A stretch of DNA of 64,000 bases from an uncultured Cytophagales bacterium (GCA_913057175.1 CAJXNP010000018.1:62001-126000), one strand, 5' to 3'; shown: positions 33,996-44,071, counted from the stretch's first letter. The notes: generated by a model from the sequence alone, not told the origin. Translations and numbers: made by a program.

Positions 33996-34012
33996 GAGTA
34001 TTTAAATGAAAT

Positions 34013-34048
34013 AAAAAAAGCCCTTGTTTTGTTCAAGGGCTTTTTTTA
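34013..34048 (+). terminator. Rho-independent terminator after the DUF3276 gene
   Basis: A-run, stem AGCCCTTG, loop of 7 bases, stem CAAGGGCT, T-run of seven; stem arms 34019-34026 and 34034-34041. Symmetric A and T runs let it work on both strands. Confidence 0.9.
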
Positions 34049-34075
34049 TGATTACTTTTTATTCATCCAGAAATC

Positions 34076-35185
34076 ATGTTAAAACAACACACTAAGATAG
34101 CTACTATCTTCGCTATTATCATACTAGGAATAGCCCTGTTCGTTTTTTTGGCGTGGTTTTTTTCAAATATTTTTGTTTATGTCATCATTTCGATTGTCCT
34201 TTCCACGATTCTCCGCCCGCTTGTCAATAACATAAATAAAAAGCTGATCCTAAACATTCAGATACCCAGGACTATCTCAATCTTTATTTCTTTTGTTGTG
34301 CTGGTATCCGTGTTAGGATTGTTCATATTCCTATTTGTTCCACTGATCTCAGAACAGATTAATGTCTTTTCTGAATTATTCAAATCGGAATCGATCATGG
34401 AAAAAATCACAATTCCAATCGCAAAGGTTGAAGAATTTCTAATTGAAAGTGATCTTACTTCCGAAAAAAAAGGGTTTTTATTAGATAATGCAAAGAAAGC
34501 TGCAACGGATCTTTTAGGTGATATCCAATACGCGGATCTTTTTACCAATGTAATTTCCATTACAGGAAGTGTTTTTATCGGCATGCTGGCCGTGACTTTT
34601 ATTACCTTTTTCCTTCTGTATGAAAAGGGATTGATTAAAAGTAAGCTCATTAAAATGATCCCCAATCAATATTTTGAAGTGTCGATTGCTGCCGTCTATA
34701 AAATCGAAAAGCTTTTATCCAATTACCTGATTGGCTTGATCTTTCAGATGATTTCAATTTTTACCATTGCTTTCTCCGGACTTTCTATTTTTGGAATAAA
34801 GTATTCAGCATCCATTGCTCTCTTTGCAGCTGTCATCAACTTAATTCCGTACCTGGGGCCCATCCTTGGTGCTACGTTTGGAGTATTTGTCGTGCTTTCC
34901 ACAAACACCCATATTCCGTTATCCAATGAATACTTCTTTTTGGTCGCAAAGGTACTAAGTGTTTTCGCCGTAGTTCAGATGACAGATAATGTTGTCCTCC
35001 AGCCTTTAATTTTTTCAAAAAGTGTAAAAGCACACCCATTAGAAATATTTATTATTATATTTGCCGGCGCAACTTTAGCAGGAATACCGGGAATGATTGC
35101 AGCAATTCCCGTTTACACCATACTCAGAGTTTCTGCTATCGAGATTTACAAAGGATATAAAAGTTATCACATTTTTAAAATTTAG
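34076..35185 (+). CDS. AI-2E family transporter / permease
   Basis: 369 residues with eight predicted membrane helices; the first two lie at about 8-28 and 33-50 and a cluster sits between 190 and 360. The family signature is the C-terminal region INLIPYLGPILGATFGV near 255-271 and VLQPLIFSKSVKAHPLEIF near 308-326. Members export small molecules or exchange ions across the inner membrane; the AI-2 exporter name comes from one E. coli paralogue and need not apply. It starts 28 bp after a strong terminator and is followed 6 bp later by ychF, so the two are probably cotranscribed. Confidence 0.88.
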   Translation: MLKQHTKIATIFAIIILGIALFVFLAWFFSNIFVYVIISIVLSTILRPLVNNINKKLILNIQIPRTISIFISFVVLVSVLGLFIFLFVPLISEQINVFSELFKSESIMEKITIPIAKVEEFLIESDLTSEKKGFLLDNAKKAATDLLGDIQYADLFTNVISITGSVFIGMLAVTFITFFLLYEKGLIKSKLIKMIPNQYFEVSIAAVYKIEKLLSNYLIGLIFQMISIFTIAFSGLSIFGIKYSASIALFAAVINLIPYLGPILGATFGVFVVLSTNTHIPLSNEYFFLVAKVLSVFAVVQMTDNVVLQPLIFSKSVKAHPLEIFIIIFAGATLAGIPGMIAAIPVYTILRVSAIEIYKGYKSYHIFKI

Positions 35186-35191
35186 TTAAGA

Positions 35192-36286
35192 ATGGGTTTA
35201 AAGTGTGGGATTGTGGGATTGCCAAATGTGGGCAAATCTACTCTTTTTAACGCTCTTTCCAAGAATAAAGCTGAAGCAGCAAATTTTCCCTTTTGCACGA
35301 TTGAGCCAAATGTGGGGGTAATCAGTGTTCCTGATGAAAGGCTTGATATCCTGGCTGAAATTGCCAAACCTGAAAATGTGATTCCAACATACATTGAGTT
35401 TGTTGATATAGCCGGATTGGTGAAAGGAGCCAGCAAAGGTGAAGGATTGGGAAATAAATTTTTGGCAAATATTCGGGAGGTTGATGCAATAATTCATGTG
35501 ATACGTTGTTTTGAGGATGATAATATCGTTCATGTAGACGGCAAGATTAACCCTGTCAATGACAAAGAAATTATTGATGCAGAATTGCAGCTAAAAGATC
35601 TGGAATCTGTTGAAAAGAGAATTTCCAAAACGGAAAAAATAGCTAAGTCTGGTGATGCAGCAGCAAAAAAGGAGCTTACGGTATTACAGAAATACCAAAC
35701 TCATCTGGAAGGAGGAAAAAACCTTAGAACTTTAGAAGTCTCTGAAGAGGAAAAATCGCTTACCAGAGATATGTATTTATTGACTGAAAAGCCGGTGATC
35801 TACCTTGCCAATGTTGATGAGGATTCTATCCAGACCGGAAATGCTTTCGTAGATCAGCTCAAAGCAAGTATTGAAGAAGACAGTCACCTCATTCTAATTT
35901 GTGCAGCGATAGAAGCTCAGATTGCCGAGTTGGAAGATGAAGAGGAAAAGATGTTGTTTTTGAATGAATACGGATTGAAGGAATCCGGTTTAAACAAGCT
36001 GATCAATGAATCTTACAATACATTGAATTTAATTACCTATTTCACTGTAGGACCGAAAGAAGTCAGAGCCTGGACCATCAAAAAAGGGTGGAAAGCGCCG
36101 AAGGCCGCAAGTGTCATTCATACGGATTTTGAGAAAGGATTTATCAAAGCTGAAGTTATTAAATACGATTTATTCGTAGAGTACAAATCTGAACAGGCAT
36201 GTAAAGAGGCAGGAAAGTTAGCCATAGAGGGTAAAGATTACGTAGTACAGGATGGGGACATTATGCATTTCAGATTTAATGTGTAA
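35192..36286 (+). CDS. ychF: Redox-regulated ATPase YchF (Obg family)
   Basis: 364 residues. The P-loop [10 protein letters not shown] is at 8-17, switch and G3 region is [19 protein letters not shown], and the specificity motif is NVDE rather than NKxD, which is why YchF prefers ATP. The C-terminal TGS-like domain includes [16 protein letters not shown]. It binds ribosomes and influences stress responses. ATG follows the permease stop by 6 bp. Length and motifs are canonical. Confidence 0.97.
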   Translation: MGLKCGIVGLPNVGKSTLFNALSKNKAEAANFPFCTIEPNVGVISVPDERLDILAEIAKPENVIPTYIEFVDIAGLVKGASKGEGLGNKFLANIREVDAIIHVIRCFEDDNIVHVDGKINPVNDKEIIDAELQLKDLESVEKRISKTEKIAKSGDAAAKKELTVLQKYQTHLEGGKNLRTLEVSEEEKSLTRDMYLLTEKPVIYLANVDEDSIQTGNAFVDQLKASIEEDSHLILICAAIEAQIAELEDEEEKMLFLNEYGLKESGLNKLINESYNTLNLITYFTVGPKEVRAWTIKKGWKAPKAASVIHTDFEKGFIKAEVIKYDLFVEYKSEQACKEAGKLAIEGKDYVVQDGDIMHFRFNV

Positions 36287-36292
36287 TTATTG

Positions 36293-36318
36293 TGCTAAAT
36301 TGTTTAGCATTGTTTTTA
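36293..36318 (+). terminator. Terminator-like hairpin after ychF
   Basis: Stem TGCTAAA (36293-36299), loop TTG, stem TTTAGCA (36303-36309), then TTGTTTTTAT. Starts 6 bp after the stop codon. Confidence 0.7.
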
Positions 36319-36535
36319 TAATTGTATATTTTTACTCAACTTATTAACATTTATAGCTCATATTAGTTTAAATATTTGTATAAAGTGTTTTTTTAAGTTT
36401 TGAAAGATATTATATTAATATACAAATAGTTATCACGTTGAAAATAGACAGATTGAAGTTGATTTTTAACGACTAAACCAAACGGGACATATTGAGTAGA
36501 GTTGCTTAAATTTTTTTCACCAAACGGTAGATGTT

Positions 36536-37360
36536 TTGAGAGTACGAATTATCTTTATTTTAAAAAATAAAGGGGCTTTTGTTCCCTTTCACCATCAATA
36601 TTTGCTTGCTCAGCAGATTAAAGGTCTAATTTTAAATGGCGGCAACGAAGAATTCAGAGATTTTAATTTCTATAATTTTTCGGGATTAAAAGGGCAGACG
36701 AAAATAAGTCGCAATGGATTGCACTTTTTTTCCAACAGAGTAACGTTGGTCTTTTCCAGCTCAAATAAGGAGTTTTTGGATTATTTCCTGAAACAACTTT
36801 TCAGCTTACCAAATATTGACATTGGCAACCTGGTTCTGATACCTGAATCGGTAGAAACAGAGGAAACTCCGGATCTAAAAAATGTCGATAAGTTTATTTG
36901 TATTTCTCCTATCGTAATCATAAAACCGAAATTTAATAGCAGCGATTCAAAAAGGTTTATCTCACCTGAATTGGATGAATTTTCAGATCGGCTTTATGAA
37001 TCTACCATGCTAAGGATGCAAAATCTACTTGCTTTTACAGAAGAGCAATTAGCATCTTACAATAAATTTCAATTAGTTCCGGATGTGAATTACCTGAGGA
37101 AGATCAAAGAGAGTCAAAAGAAATTTGCCAGAATATATCCTTTGTACGACCAGGATGTTAAGTATGAAATTCGTGGATATACATTTCCTTTTACATTGTA
37201 TGCTGAAGCTGAAGTGAAAGAATTCATCTTCCATTGTGGCTTAGGAGAGTTTGCTCACAAAGGATTTGGAATGATTGATATCGCAAATTCTGATCCTGCA
37301 CAAAGAACAATTCCATACAAGGGATTCGAAGAAATTAAGTCTTCCATTAGCGAGAATTAA
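36536..37360 (+). CDS. cas6: Stand-alone Cas6-like endoribonuclease (RAMP fold)
   Basis: 274 residues from TTG; no ATG fits. Cas6 cleaves CRISPR precursor RNA. The N-terminus MRVRIIFILKNKGAFVPFHH gives the first ferredoxin-like strand and the P-x-x-x-Y loop (PFHHQY at 17-22); H19 or H20 could serve as general base. Then FNFYNFSGLKG and FFSNRVTLVFSSSN match the typical strands, KFICISPIVIIKP the central block, and the C-terminal glycine-rich loop CGLGEFAHKGFGMIDI the RAMP signature. No CRISPR array and no other cas gene is in this window; the gene lies between ychF and the T9SS plug gene, its last 14 bp overlapping the latter on the opposite strand. It is either an orphan Cas6 serving a distant array or a RAMP nuclease with another substrate. 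Confidence 0.8.
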   Translation: MRVRIIFILKNKGAFVPFHHQYLLAQQIKGLILNGGNEEFRDFNFYNFSGLKGQTKISRNGLHFFSNRVTLVFSSSNKEFLDYFLKQLFSLPNIDIGNLVLIPESVETEETPDLKNVDKFICISPIVIIKPKFNSSDSKRFISPELDEFSDRLYESTMLRMQNLLAFTEEQLASYNKFQLVPDVNYLRKIKESQKKFARIYPLYDQDVKYEIRGYTFPFTLYAEAEVKEFIFHCGLGEFAHKGFGMIDIANSDPAQRTIPYKGFEEIKSSISEN

Positions 37361-38609
37361 ACAACGAATATCCTAACAGCACATCCGTTCTCAGGACCGG
37401 GTGCTTAAAATACACCAGTATTTCGTAGGTATTTTTTGTCTCGAAGTGATTCCCTTCGATGATATTCGGATTTTGCGTATAGCCAGGAACATAATACTGA
37501 TAATCATAGATTCCCTGCTTCAGCAACAGTTGACAAGTATAGATGTCCGATCCTTCCACAAATTGAAGCTTATTTTCATTTTCAGTTTTCCAGTCAGTTA
37601 GTCTTCCGACCACATATATATCATCTCTGACATCTTTTGGCGCTTCCAAAAAGAAATGAGTATAAACATATTCACCATCCAAATGCGCATTTCCATAATC
37701 TTTGTTTTCTATTACATATCCTCCATCCAGATCGTTAATAATGCTGTACGCTTCATAGCCTCTAAATTTATCCCGCATTAGAAAAGCGTCAAATCTCATA
37801 TCTGAGTCTGTGATCCTGTTTACATTTTGCATGGTATAATTGACAGAAGTCAGATCGAAAAAACGGAATTCATTTCCGGATTTGAAGTTGTTGGTAAGAT
37901 TAAAATTGCGATAGATCAGCTCACTTTTGTCCTGATGAATAAAGCTTGGTTGGACACCCGTCAATGCATTATCCCACCGATGGTTTTGACGGATCACCAC
38001 CGATATTTCAGTGAGTGGGTCGGGAATGGGGTAGTTCGCATAGTTAACCGTAAATTCTATTTGATGTTCCTGGGAAGATTGCATGGCGCCGATGGCACTT
38101 GTTTTGGATAGGATGCTTATTTTCTTGTCATAGACAAAAAACCGTCGGAGAAAAGATGGATTGGAAGGATCGTTATCTTTATAAACCATCAGCAGATAAT
38201 TTCCCGGAATTTTGACTTCAGGAATTTGAAAAGTAAAATGTGTGTAGGGGATCTTTCTATTGGATGAGAATTCATATTGATCGATGTTAAATTCATTAAA
38301 ATCGTATAAAAATTCACGGTCATTTAAACCCGAAATATTCCAGTTTGCATCGCAGTGAAATATTTTTGCAAAAAAGTAGTTTGCATTTTCTACGTTGATT
38401 TCATCAAATTTTAAAATAAGCGGAGTTCTGTTTGCTATAGGTTTTGAATGTGAGGAAAGATCCCCCTGCCGGGGATCGTTGGCACTGAATATGAGGATGG
38501 TCTTAATATTGGGATCGTATACTGTATTTTCTGTAGTTTTAGGCTGGCCTTGCCCAAATGAAGAACAGATTACATTTATAATTACAAAAATGATTGATGT
38601 TCGGATCAT
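37347..38609 (-). CDS. DUF5103 type IX secretion system plug protein
   Basis: 420 residues with a signal peptide (about 1-19). The domain begins after YDPNIKTILIFSANDPRQGD and contains the family strands ILKFDEINVENANYFFAKIFH and the C-terminal CBM48-like part. In Flavobacterium the homologue plugs the periplasmic side of the SprA translocon when it is idle, so this gene fits the T9SS-sorted adhesin encoded 7 kb away. It is transcribed against cas6 with a 14-bp overlap of coding ends. Assignment is by overall similarity to DUF5103, which I consider secure. Confidence 0.82.
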   Translation of the reverse strand: MIRTSIIFVIINVICSSFGQGQPKTTENTVYDPNIKTILIFSANDPRQGDLSSHSKPIANRTPLILKFDEINVENANYFFAKIFHCDANWNISGLNDREFLYDFNEFNIDQYEFSSNRKIPYTHFTFQIPEVKIPGNYLLMVYKDNDPSNPSFLRRFFVYDKKISILSKTSAIGAMQSSQEHQIEFTVNYANYPIPDPLTEISVVIRQNHRWDNALTGVQPSFIHQDKSELIYRNFNLTNNFKSGNEFRFFDLTSVNYTMQNVNRITDSDMRFDAFLMRDKFRGYEAYSIINDLDGGYVIENKDYGNAHLDGEYVYTHFFLEAPKDVRDDIYVVGRLTDWKTENENKLQFVEGSDIYTCQLLLKQGIYDYQYYVPGYTQNPNIIEGNHFETKNTYEILVYFKHPVLRTDVLLGYSLFNSR

Positions 38610-38698
38610 AAATTCATTATTAGAATTTTGGCAATACTAATTATAACTTTAAAGATAAATTTATTTCAATTTTTGTTCCAACTTATTGAGATGTCTTA

Positions 38699-39298
38699 GT
38701 GTCTGATAATAAACAACATATAGAACAATCATCCCGGGATTCTATCATGCACGATTATAGTGACTTAGTAAAGCGTTGTGCACGAGCAGATAATCATGCG
38801 CAAAAAGAGCTGTATGATCTGTTTTCGGGACGAATGTTTGTGGTGTGTCTGCGGTACTCAAAATCCCAACAGGAGGCTGAGGATATTCTGCAAGAGTCAT
38901 TTATTAAGGTGTTTAATAAGATTGAAACGTTCAGGGGTGATTCAAACCTCGTTTATTGGATAAAAAGAATAGTAATTAATACAGCATTAAATCACCAACG
39001 AAGCAAGCTGTATCAATATCCCATGCATGACATTGAGGATATGAAAAACGATTATAACCACGAAGATGTATTATCGGGTTTTCAGCTGGAAGATCTTTTG
39101 AATATGATAAGATCATTGCCGGAAGGCTGTCAGACTGTCTTCAACTTATACGCGATTGAAGGTTATAATCATAAAGAAATAGGAGAAATGCTTGGTATCA
39201 GTGAAGGAACATCCAAATCTCAGTTTTCCAGAGCCAGGAGGTTGCTTCAGGAGAAAATCAGATTGGAAAAATTAAAGAGCTATGAAAATGTCAAATGA
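38699..39298 (+). CDS. ECF-type RNA polymerase sigma factor
   Basis: 199 residues from GTG. Region 2 contains ELYDLFSGRMFVVCLRYSKS and QEAEDILQESFIKVFNKIET (the -10 recognition helix), and region 4 contains LPEGCQTVFNLYAIEGYNHK followed by the helix-turn-helix EIGEMLGISEGTSKSQFSRA. It is the Bacteroidota group that is cotranscribed with an anti-sigma/outer-membrane protein; the next gene starts inside its last codons. Its promoter target is unknown; self-regulation is usual. Confidence 0.93.
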   Translation: MSDNKQHIEQSSRDSIMHDYSDLVKRCARADNHAQKELYDLFSGRMFVVCLRYSKSQQEAEDILQESFIKVFNKIETFRGDSNLVYWIKRIVINTALNHQRSKLYQYPMHDIEDMKNDYNHEDVLSGFQLEDLLNMIRSLPEGCQTVFNLYAIEGYNHKEIGEMLGISEGTSKSQFSRARRLLQEKIRLEKLKSYENVK

Positions 39299-40823
39299 CA
39301 GAGGAGGGTTTGAGGAAGGCTGGAGAAAGGCATTTGAAAATGCTGAAATCTCACCACCTTCATCGAGTTGGGAGAAAATAAATGATCGTATCACTAAAAA
39401 GGAATCAAAGCGTATCATTCCTTTTTATCGATATTCTATTGCCGCTTCCGTCCTTTTAGCAATAAGTGTTGGGTTATATTTTGGAGTGGCAGAATTTAAT
39501 AATCAAAAATCAGGAGAATCCACTCAAATGGTTGAGAATTCAACAGAAGATCACGACTCCGGGTCAGGTGACAACATCATTCAAAATGAGAACCAAACAA
39601 AGGATGAAAAGTTAGCTCTGGCAACTGAAAGCCAGGAAAATTCAACCGGGAATGAAATAAGTGCACAAATAGACAATAATGAATCTTTCATAGAGAGAAC
39701 TGACAAAAATATTTCACAAGAGTCTGGGTTGTCTGATGGTAACATTTCGCAAAAATCGAAAACAGAAGACTTATCTGAAAAAGAACCTTTAATTGCTGAG
39801 AATAGATCGAGTAATGAATTGGAATCAAAAGCTTCTAAACAGCAAAGCCTCGAACATGGAGATGCAATATCTGAAAACCCGACATTTTCACAGCTAGCTA
39901 GCAATCAGCAATTGTCTTATTCCATAATCAATTTAGACCACGCGCAAAACAGATCCTTACAAGAACCTCAACTAGCGTTGGAAAGTGTAGAAATCCCTGG
40001 TGTTGAAAATTATAGTTATGGTTATGAGCTGATTGGAAAAGAGACAAAGCAAAAGGATGAAACGATCTTCTTAACGGGTCTGAATTTCTCTGCCGGTGTT
40101 TTCAGTCAGAATTCCGGATCACTGACAAATGCCGAAAGCAATACCAGCCCTTTGTTTGATCAATCCCCCGGAAGTCAATTGAGGGTGATGAGTCCAAATT
40201 TAAGCTCAGGTAACAATTTCAATAGCGCTCAAAATTACGATCTACAGCTATCAGAGGAATTCGCTCAGTCTACTGCTTTTAGTTATGGTGCAAATTTCGG
40301 TGTCAAAGTAGCAAAAAGATTTGTTCTGTTTAGTGGTTTAAATTATACAAAGGCGTTTTCAAACGTCAATTCTGAATTGGGAATAACACGAAATGGAATC
40401 GTGCTGGCAAATTCTTTTTACAGCCTTGAATCTGGTTATTATGATGGTAGTGCGGAAATAAGAAATGAATACGAATTTTTATCAGTTCCTGTAAAAGCTG
40501 GTTATGAAATCATTGACCGTAAGTTTAACCTGACCTTTTTTACAGGAGTCTCTTCTGAATTTTTACTTGAGAACTCAATCAGCGCTACTGGTGAGAACAT
40601 CGAAAACGCTCCCCTTGATAGGGTAAACGATGTTTATAATAATATGTATCTGAATGGCACTTTGAGTATAAATGCCGGATATACCTTTTTGGAGAAGTAC
40701 CGAATTTATGTTGAACCGATATACAAAAGAGCGATTACGGATTTTATAAAAGATGATTTTAATGAAGACAGAACACCAAGCTTCAAAATGATGATGTTCG
40801 GTTTGTCTTACCAGTTTCATTAA
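39282..40823 (+). CDS. Anti-sigma-like N-terminus fused to an outer-membrane beta-barrel domain
   Basis: 513 residues, overlapping the sigma gene by 17 bp (ATG at 39288 is an equally good start). Residues 1-45 are a cytoplasmic anti-sigma-like stretch (GWRKAFENAEISPPSSSWEK), one membrane helix spans about 50-70, residues 75-235 are an acidic/Ser/Asn/Gln-rich periplasmic linker, and the C-terminal 240 residues form an OMP_b-brl-type barrel with strands such as FSYGANFGVKVAKRFVLFSG and an aromatic C-terminal strand ending YQFH. A single chain with an inner-membrane helix and a barrel would span the envelope, or may be cleaved. It is the likely regulator of the sigma factor; the sensing mode is inference. 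Confidence 0.8.
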   Translation: MKMSNDRGGFEEGWRKAFENAEISPPSSSWEKINDRITKKESKRIIPFYRYSIAASVLLAISVGLYFGVAEFNNQKSGESTQMVENSTEDHDSGSGDNIIQNENQTKDEKLALATESQENSTGNEISAQIDNNESFIERTDKNISQESGLSDGNISQKSKTEDLSEKEPLIAENRSSNELESKASKQQSLEHGDAISENPTFSQLASNQQLSYSIINLDHAQNRSLQEPQLALESVEIPGVENYSYGYELIGKETKQKDETIFLTGLNFSAGVFSQNSGSLTNAESNTSPLFDQSPGSQLRVMSPNLSSGNNFNSAQNYDLQLSEEFAQSTAFSYGANFGVKVAKRFVLFSGLNYTKAFSNVNSELGITRNGIVLANSFYSLESGYYDGSAEIRNEYEFLSVPVKAGYEIIDRKFNLTFFTGVSSEFLLENSISATGENIENAPLDRVNDVYNNMYLNGTLSINAGYTFLEKYRIYVEPIYKRAITDFIKDDFNEDRTPSFKMMMFGLSYQFH

Positions 40824-40826
40824 TTG

Positions 40827-41564
40827 ATGAGGAAAATGAGTGTGAAGAAATTGAAATATCTGTTTTATTGTACCTTGTTTTTGATGAATTCATGCATGGA
40901 TGGAGATGATGCTACATTTAGTGAGGCACAGTATGACTTTGCATATATCGAGAAATTTGATCAAGGCATTTCAGATTGGATAGGAGGGTTTGCTGATTAC
41001 CCGGATTCACTTGAATCTGAATTGGACCTGAAGATTGAATATAAGGAACTGGATAATGTATTTGAAGAAGACAATCATGCTCTTGTATTGTCAGGGAAAA
41101 ATCCTCATGAAGATCTGTTTTATTATATAAGCAGAAAATTTAGTGACCTTGACCCCAATTCGGTGTATCAATTATCTTTTAGCTACGAAATTCTAATGGA
41201 GGCAATCGGCAAAAATACAGTTGACGAAACGGAATTGTATTTTAAAGCGGGTGGCTTATCTGTCAAACCCGAATCAACATTGGATTTTTCTCCTGTCTCT
41301 GAGAATGCAGCCTACAATTATTTAAATGCTGATAAAGGAAATGATCAGGTCAACGGTACAGATCAAATCTACTATTTTGGTAAAATTGAGGAGCATCTCG
41401 ATCAGGAAAAAGTTATTCTTAAGGGTGAAACCGATCAGATTAGTATTTTGGTACAAACAAATGCAAATGGAGAGTTTTGGATCATATTCGGAATAGATTC
41501 CAACACGCCATCTGAGTTGTCATTTGCCTTTAACACGATTATCGTGTTTTTCCAAAAGCAGTAA
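40827..41564 (+). CDS. Predicted lipoprotein of unknown function in the sigma-factor operon
   Basis: 245 residues from ATG at 40827, 3 bp after the previous stop (a TTG lies just ahead of it). The signal sequence ends in a lipobox-like FLMNSC, so Cys near residue 27 would be acylated. The mature part is acidic and has a beta-sandwich look: FDQGISDWIGGFADYP, then YQLSFSYEILMEA and SILVQTNANGEFWIIFG. The pattern suggests a carbohydrate-binding-like jelly roll, but no family was recognised. It probably shares a transcript and stress response with the sigma and anti-sigma genes. Confidence 0.65.
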   Translation: MRKMSVKKLKYLFYCTLFLMNSCMDGDDATFSEAQYDFAYIEKFDQGISDWIGGFADYPDSLESELDLKIEYKELDNVFEEDNHALVLSGKNPHEDLFYYISRKFSDLDPNSVYQLSFSYEILMEAIGKNTVDETELYFKAGGLSVKPESTLDFSPVSENAAYNYLNADKGNDQVNGTDQIYYFGKIEEHLDQEKVILKGETDQISILVQTNANGEFWIIFGIDSNTPSELSFAFNTIIVFFQKQ

Positions 41565-41590
41565 TAAAACAGAATTAAGAAGTTTTTAGA

Positions 41591-42583
41591 TTATTTTCCG
41601 AAGCTCTCTACCCTGTAGTTAAGTTGTGTGGAAAATACCGGAAAGCTGATTTTAACCGTAGCATATATGCCTTCTCCTTTTATTCCAGGTCGATATCCTA
41701 ATTCTGCTCCATATGCCCAACCAACCTTTCTATTGAACCGGCCTTCCATTCCTGCCCGGGCTCCTAAAAAACTGGTATCGATGATATCAGCAGGATAGAG
41801 TACACCATCATTGTAAATATCACTTATCTCAACAAACGGAGTCACTAGTATATCAAAGTATGCAGTAAATATAAGATCACTTACTAATGTTCCATAAATT
41901 CTATCAGGTTGGATAGCAGCATTCTTTATCAATGTTAAAGAACCTCCCAGGGCAAATCCCATAGCCGTCATATCGCCGTAAATACTTTCATCACTACCGA
42001 TAGGCTCACCCTCTACTGTCGTCATCGTTTTACCTTGATTTTCCAGGATTTTCGAGTAATCGGCTGTAGTCGACCATCCGAGACCACCTATTCTCACTCC
42101 ATACGAACGTCTCATTTTTGTTGGAACGATGGTATGCAATGGGACAGTTGCTGCCCATTTCGCTCCTTCATATCTTTTGGAGTAAAGTATGAATTTTGTT
42201 TGAGTATCTTCTTCCCGGTCGACTACATGATAGTTTCCGATCAATTCAAAGAAGCTGTATCCTTTTGGTTCATTATCCACCGTGGAATTTTCGATTGCCG
42301 CATTTCTTGTCAATTCAAAACCTGAAGTATAGGCCGTTCTGAAACTCGCGCCAATGTCAAAAACATCATTATGATAATAATGCATTTCAAAGCCAAATCC
42401 AGCATTGATGTTGGTGGTATAGAATTCTCCATAAACCGGTTGGACCTGGATGAAGAGTTTAGATATGTCGTATGGATTATCATAAACTTCCTCGTAAGTA
42501 AAAGTTTTGGCGTCGGTATTTTCCTGTGCAGATACGCAGGCGCCCCAAAAAATCAATATGCTTAAAAAAATTAACCTTTTCAC
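41591..42583 (-). CDS. Outer-membrane beta-barrel protein, unknown function
   Basis: 330 residues with signal peptide (about 1-19, ending SAQ). Alternating strands such as NAGFGFEMHYYHNDVFDIGA, AMGFALGGSLTLI and YGAELGYRPGIKGEGIYATV point to a barrel, though the C-terminal strand (TQLNYRVESF) is weak. No family was recognised. It converges with the lipoprotein gene 26 bp away and has a 190-bp upstream gap to hemL. Confidence 0.6.
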   Translation of the reverse strand: MKRLIFLSILIFWGACVSAQENTDAKTFTYEEVYDNPYDISKLFIQVQPVYGEFYTTNINAGFGFEMHYYHNDVFDIGASFRTAYTSGFELTRNAAIENSTVDNEPKGYSFFELIGNYHVVDREEDTQTKFILYSKRYEGAKWAATVPLHTIVPTKMRRSYGVRIGGLGWSTTADYSKILENQGKTMTTVEGEPIGSDESIYGDMTAMGFALGGSLTLIKNAAIQPDRIYGTLVSDLIFTAYFDILVTPFVEISDIYNDGVLYPADIIDTSFLGARAGMEGRFNRKVGWAYGAELGYRPGIKGEGIYATVKISFPVFSTQLNYRVESFGK

Positions 42584-42775
42584 TTCTGCTTAATTCTGAT
42601 TTTTCACTATTGAATTAATGACACAATATATATCATTAATGCGATTCCAAAAAAAACCGATTTCGTGGTGAATGTAAGATTATATACCTCTAATTCGCTA
42701 ATTGTAACTTTTCAGACCAAGAATGGATGTGTTATTACAAAAATAACTGATATATAATAAGTTAGGAGTTCGATT

Positions 42776-44068
42776 TTAATGAATTGCTTCCAGTGAAATG
42801 CGGTTTGCTTCTACTATTTTATCTATATGATTTTGGTCTATGGAAACCGAGATAAATAAAGCTTCAAATTGAGAAGGGGCCAGATAAATACCGTTTTCCA
42901 GCATCCTGTTGAAGTATTTGCCAAAAAGGGAAGTATCCGATTGCTTGGCTGAGTCGAAATCTGACACCGGACTTTCGGTAAAAAATAAGCTAAACATGGA
43001 CCCAATGTGATTTATCGTATAGTTTTTACCTATTTTGGAGAAATTATTCCTTATTCCAGCAACTAATTTTGAAGTGGCTTTGTTAAGCTCCTCATAAATG
43101 GTTGGATCGGAATAGAGTTGGTTTAGGGTTTCAAAACCCGCTGCCATAGCAATGGGATTGCCGGATAATGTTCCTGCCTGATAAACGGGACCACTTGGAG
43201 AGACAAATTCCATGATTTCCTTTTTGCCTCCATATGCTCCAACAGGCATTCCTCCTCCGATAATTTTTCCGAGGGTTGTAAGGTCTGCCTGAACATTAAA
43301 TACTTCCTGAGCTCCTCCTCTTGCTAATCGGAATCCCGTCATGACCTCATCAAAGATGAGAACAATTCCTTCTTTGCTGCAAAGACTACGCAATTTTTGA
43401 AGAAAATCGTTTTCCGGAAGTACGCATCCCATGTTCCCTGCCACCGGTTCGATAATCAACGCGGCGATATCTCCTTTATTGGTTTGAACCAGTCTTTCAA
43501 CAGATTCCAGATCATTGTATTTTGCCAGTAAAGTATCTTTTGCCGTTCCTTTTGTCACGCCTGGGCTATCAGGAGTCCCCATGGTTATCGCCCCACTGCC
43601 TGCTGCAATAAGGAAGGAATCACCGTGGCCATGGTAGCACCCTTCGAATTTGATCACTTTGTCCCTGCCAGTAAATCCTCTTGCCAGTCTAATGGCTGAC
43701 ATCGTTGCTTCCGTACCAGAATTTACCATTCGGACCTTTTCAATGGAAGGAAACATTTCAGTAATCAGCTCTGCAATGTCTACTTCTTTTTTTGTTGGAG
43801 CGCCAAAAGAAAGAGAAGATTTCAATGCTTCATTTACTGCCCCGATAACCTTTTCATTGGCGTGACCCAGAATCATTGGGCCCCAGGAATTGATCAATTC
43901 AATAAACTCATTTCCATCTTCATCATAAAGATAAGCGCCTTGAGCACTTTTGATAAAGAGAGGATCTCCACCTACCGCTTTAAACGCCCGAACAGGTGAG
44001 TTTACACCACCGGGAATAAATTGTTGAGCTTTTTGAAAAAGTGATTTGCTTTGAGACTTATTGAGCAT
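42776..44068 (-). CDS. hemL: Glutamate-1-semialdehyde 2,1-aminomutase
   Basis: 430 residues. A PLP enzyme of class III aminotransferase fold that makes 5-aminolevulinate for heme. Motifs: [15 protein letters not shown] at 116-130, [10 protein letters not shown] at 141-150, FDEVMTGFR at 239-247, and [18 protein letters not shown] with the PLP lysine K268. Length matches (about 430). It is the last gene of a minus-strand run guaA - binding protein - hemL with gaps of 10 and 3 bp, so one operon is likely. Confidence 0.97.
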   Translation of the reverse strand: MLNKSQSKSLFQKAQQFIPGGVNSPVRAFKAVGGDPLFIKSAQGAYLYDEDGNEFIELINSWGPMILGHANEKVIGAVNEALKSSLSFGAPTKKEVDIAELITEMFPSIEKVRMVNSGTEATMSAIRLARGFTGRDKVIKFEGCYHGHGDSFLIAAGSGAITMGTPDSPGVTKGTAKDTLLAKYNDLESVERLVQTNKGDIAALIIEPVAGNMGCVLPENDFLQKLRSLCSKEGIVLIFDEVMTGFRLARGGAQEVFNVQADLTTLGKIIGGGMPVGAYGGKKEIMEFVSPSGPVYQAGTLSGNPIAMAAGFETLNQLYSDPTIYEELNKATSKLVAGIRNNFSKIGKNYTINHIGSMFSLFFTESPVSDFDSAKQSDTSLFGKYFNRMLENGIYLAPSQFEALFISVSIDQNHIDKIVEANRISLEAIH

Positions 44069-44071
44069 TCG

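Noticed and set aside
34076-35185. Quorum-sensing (AI-2) export role for the permease
   Set aside because: No lux or lsr genes nearby; the family name reflects one E. coli member.
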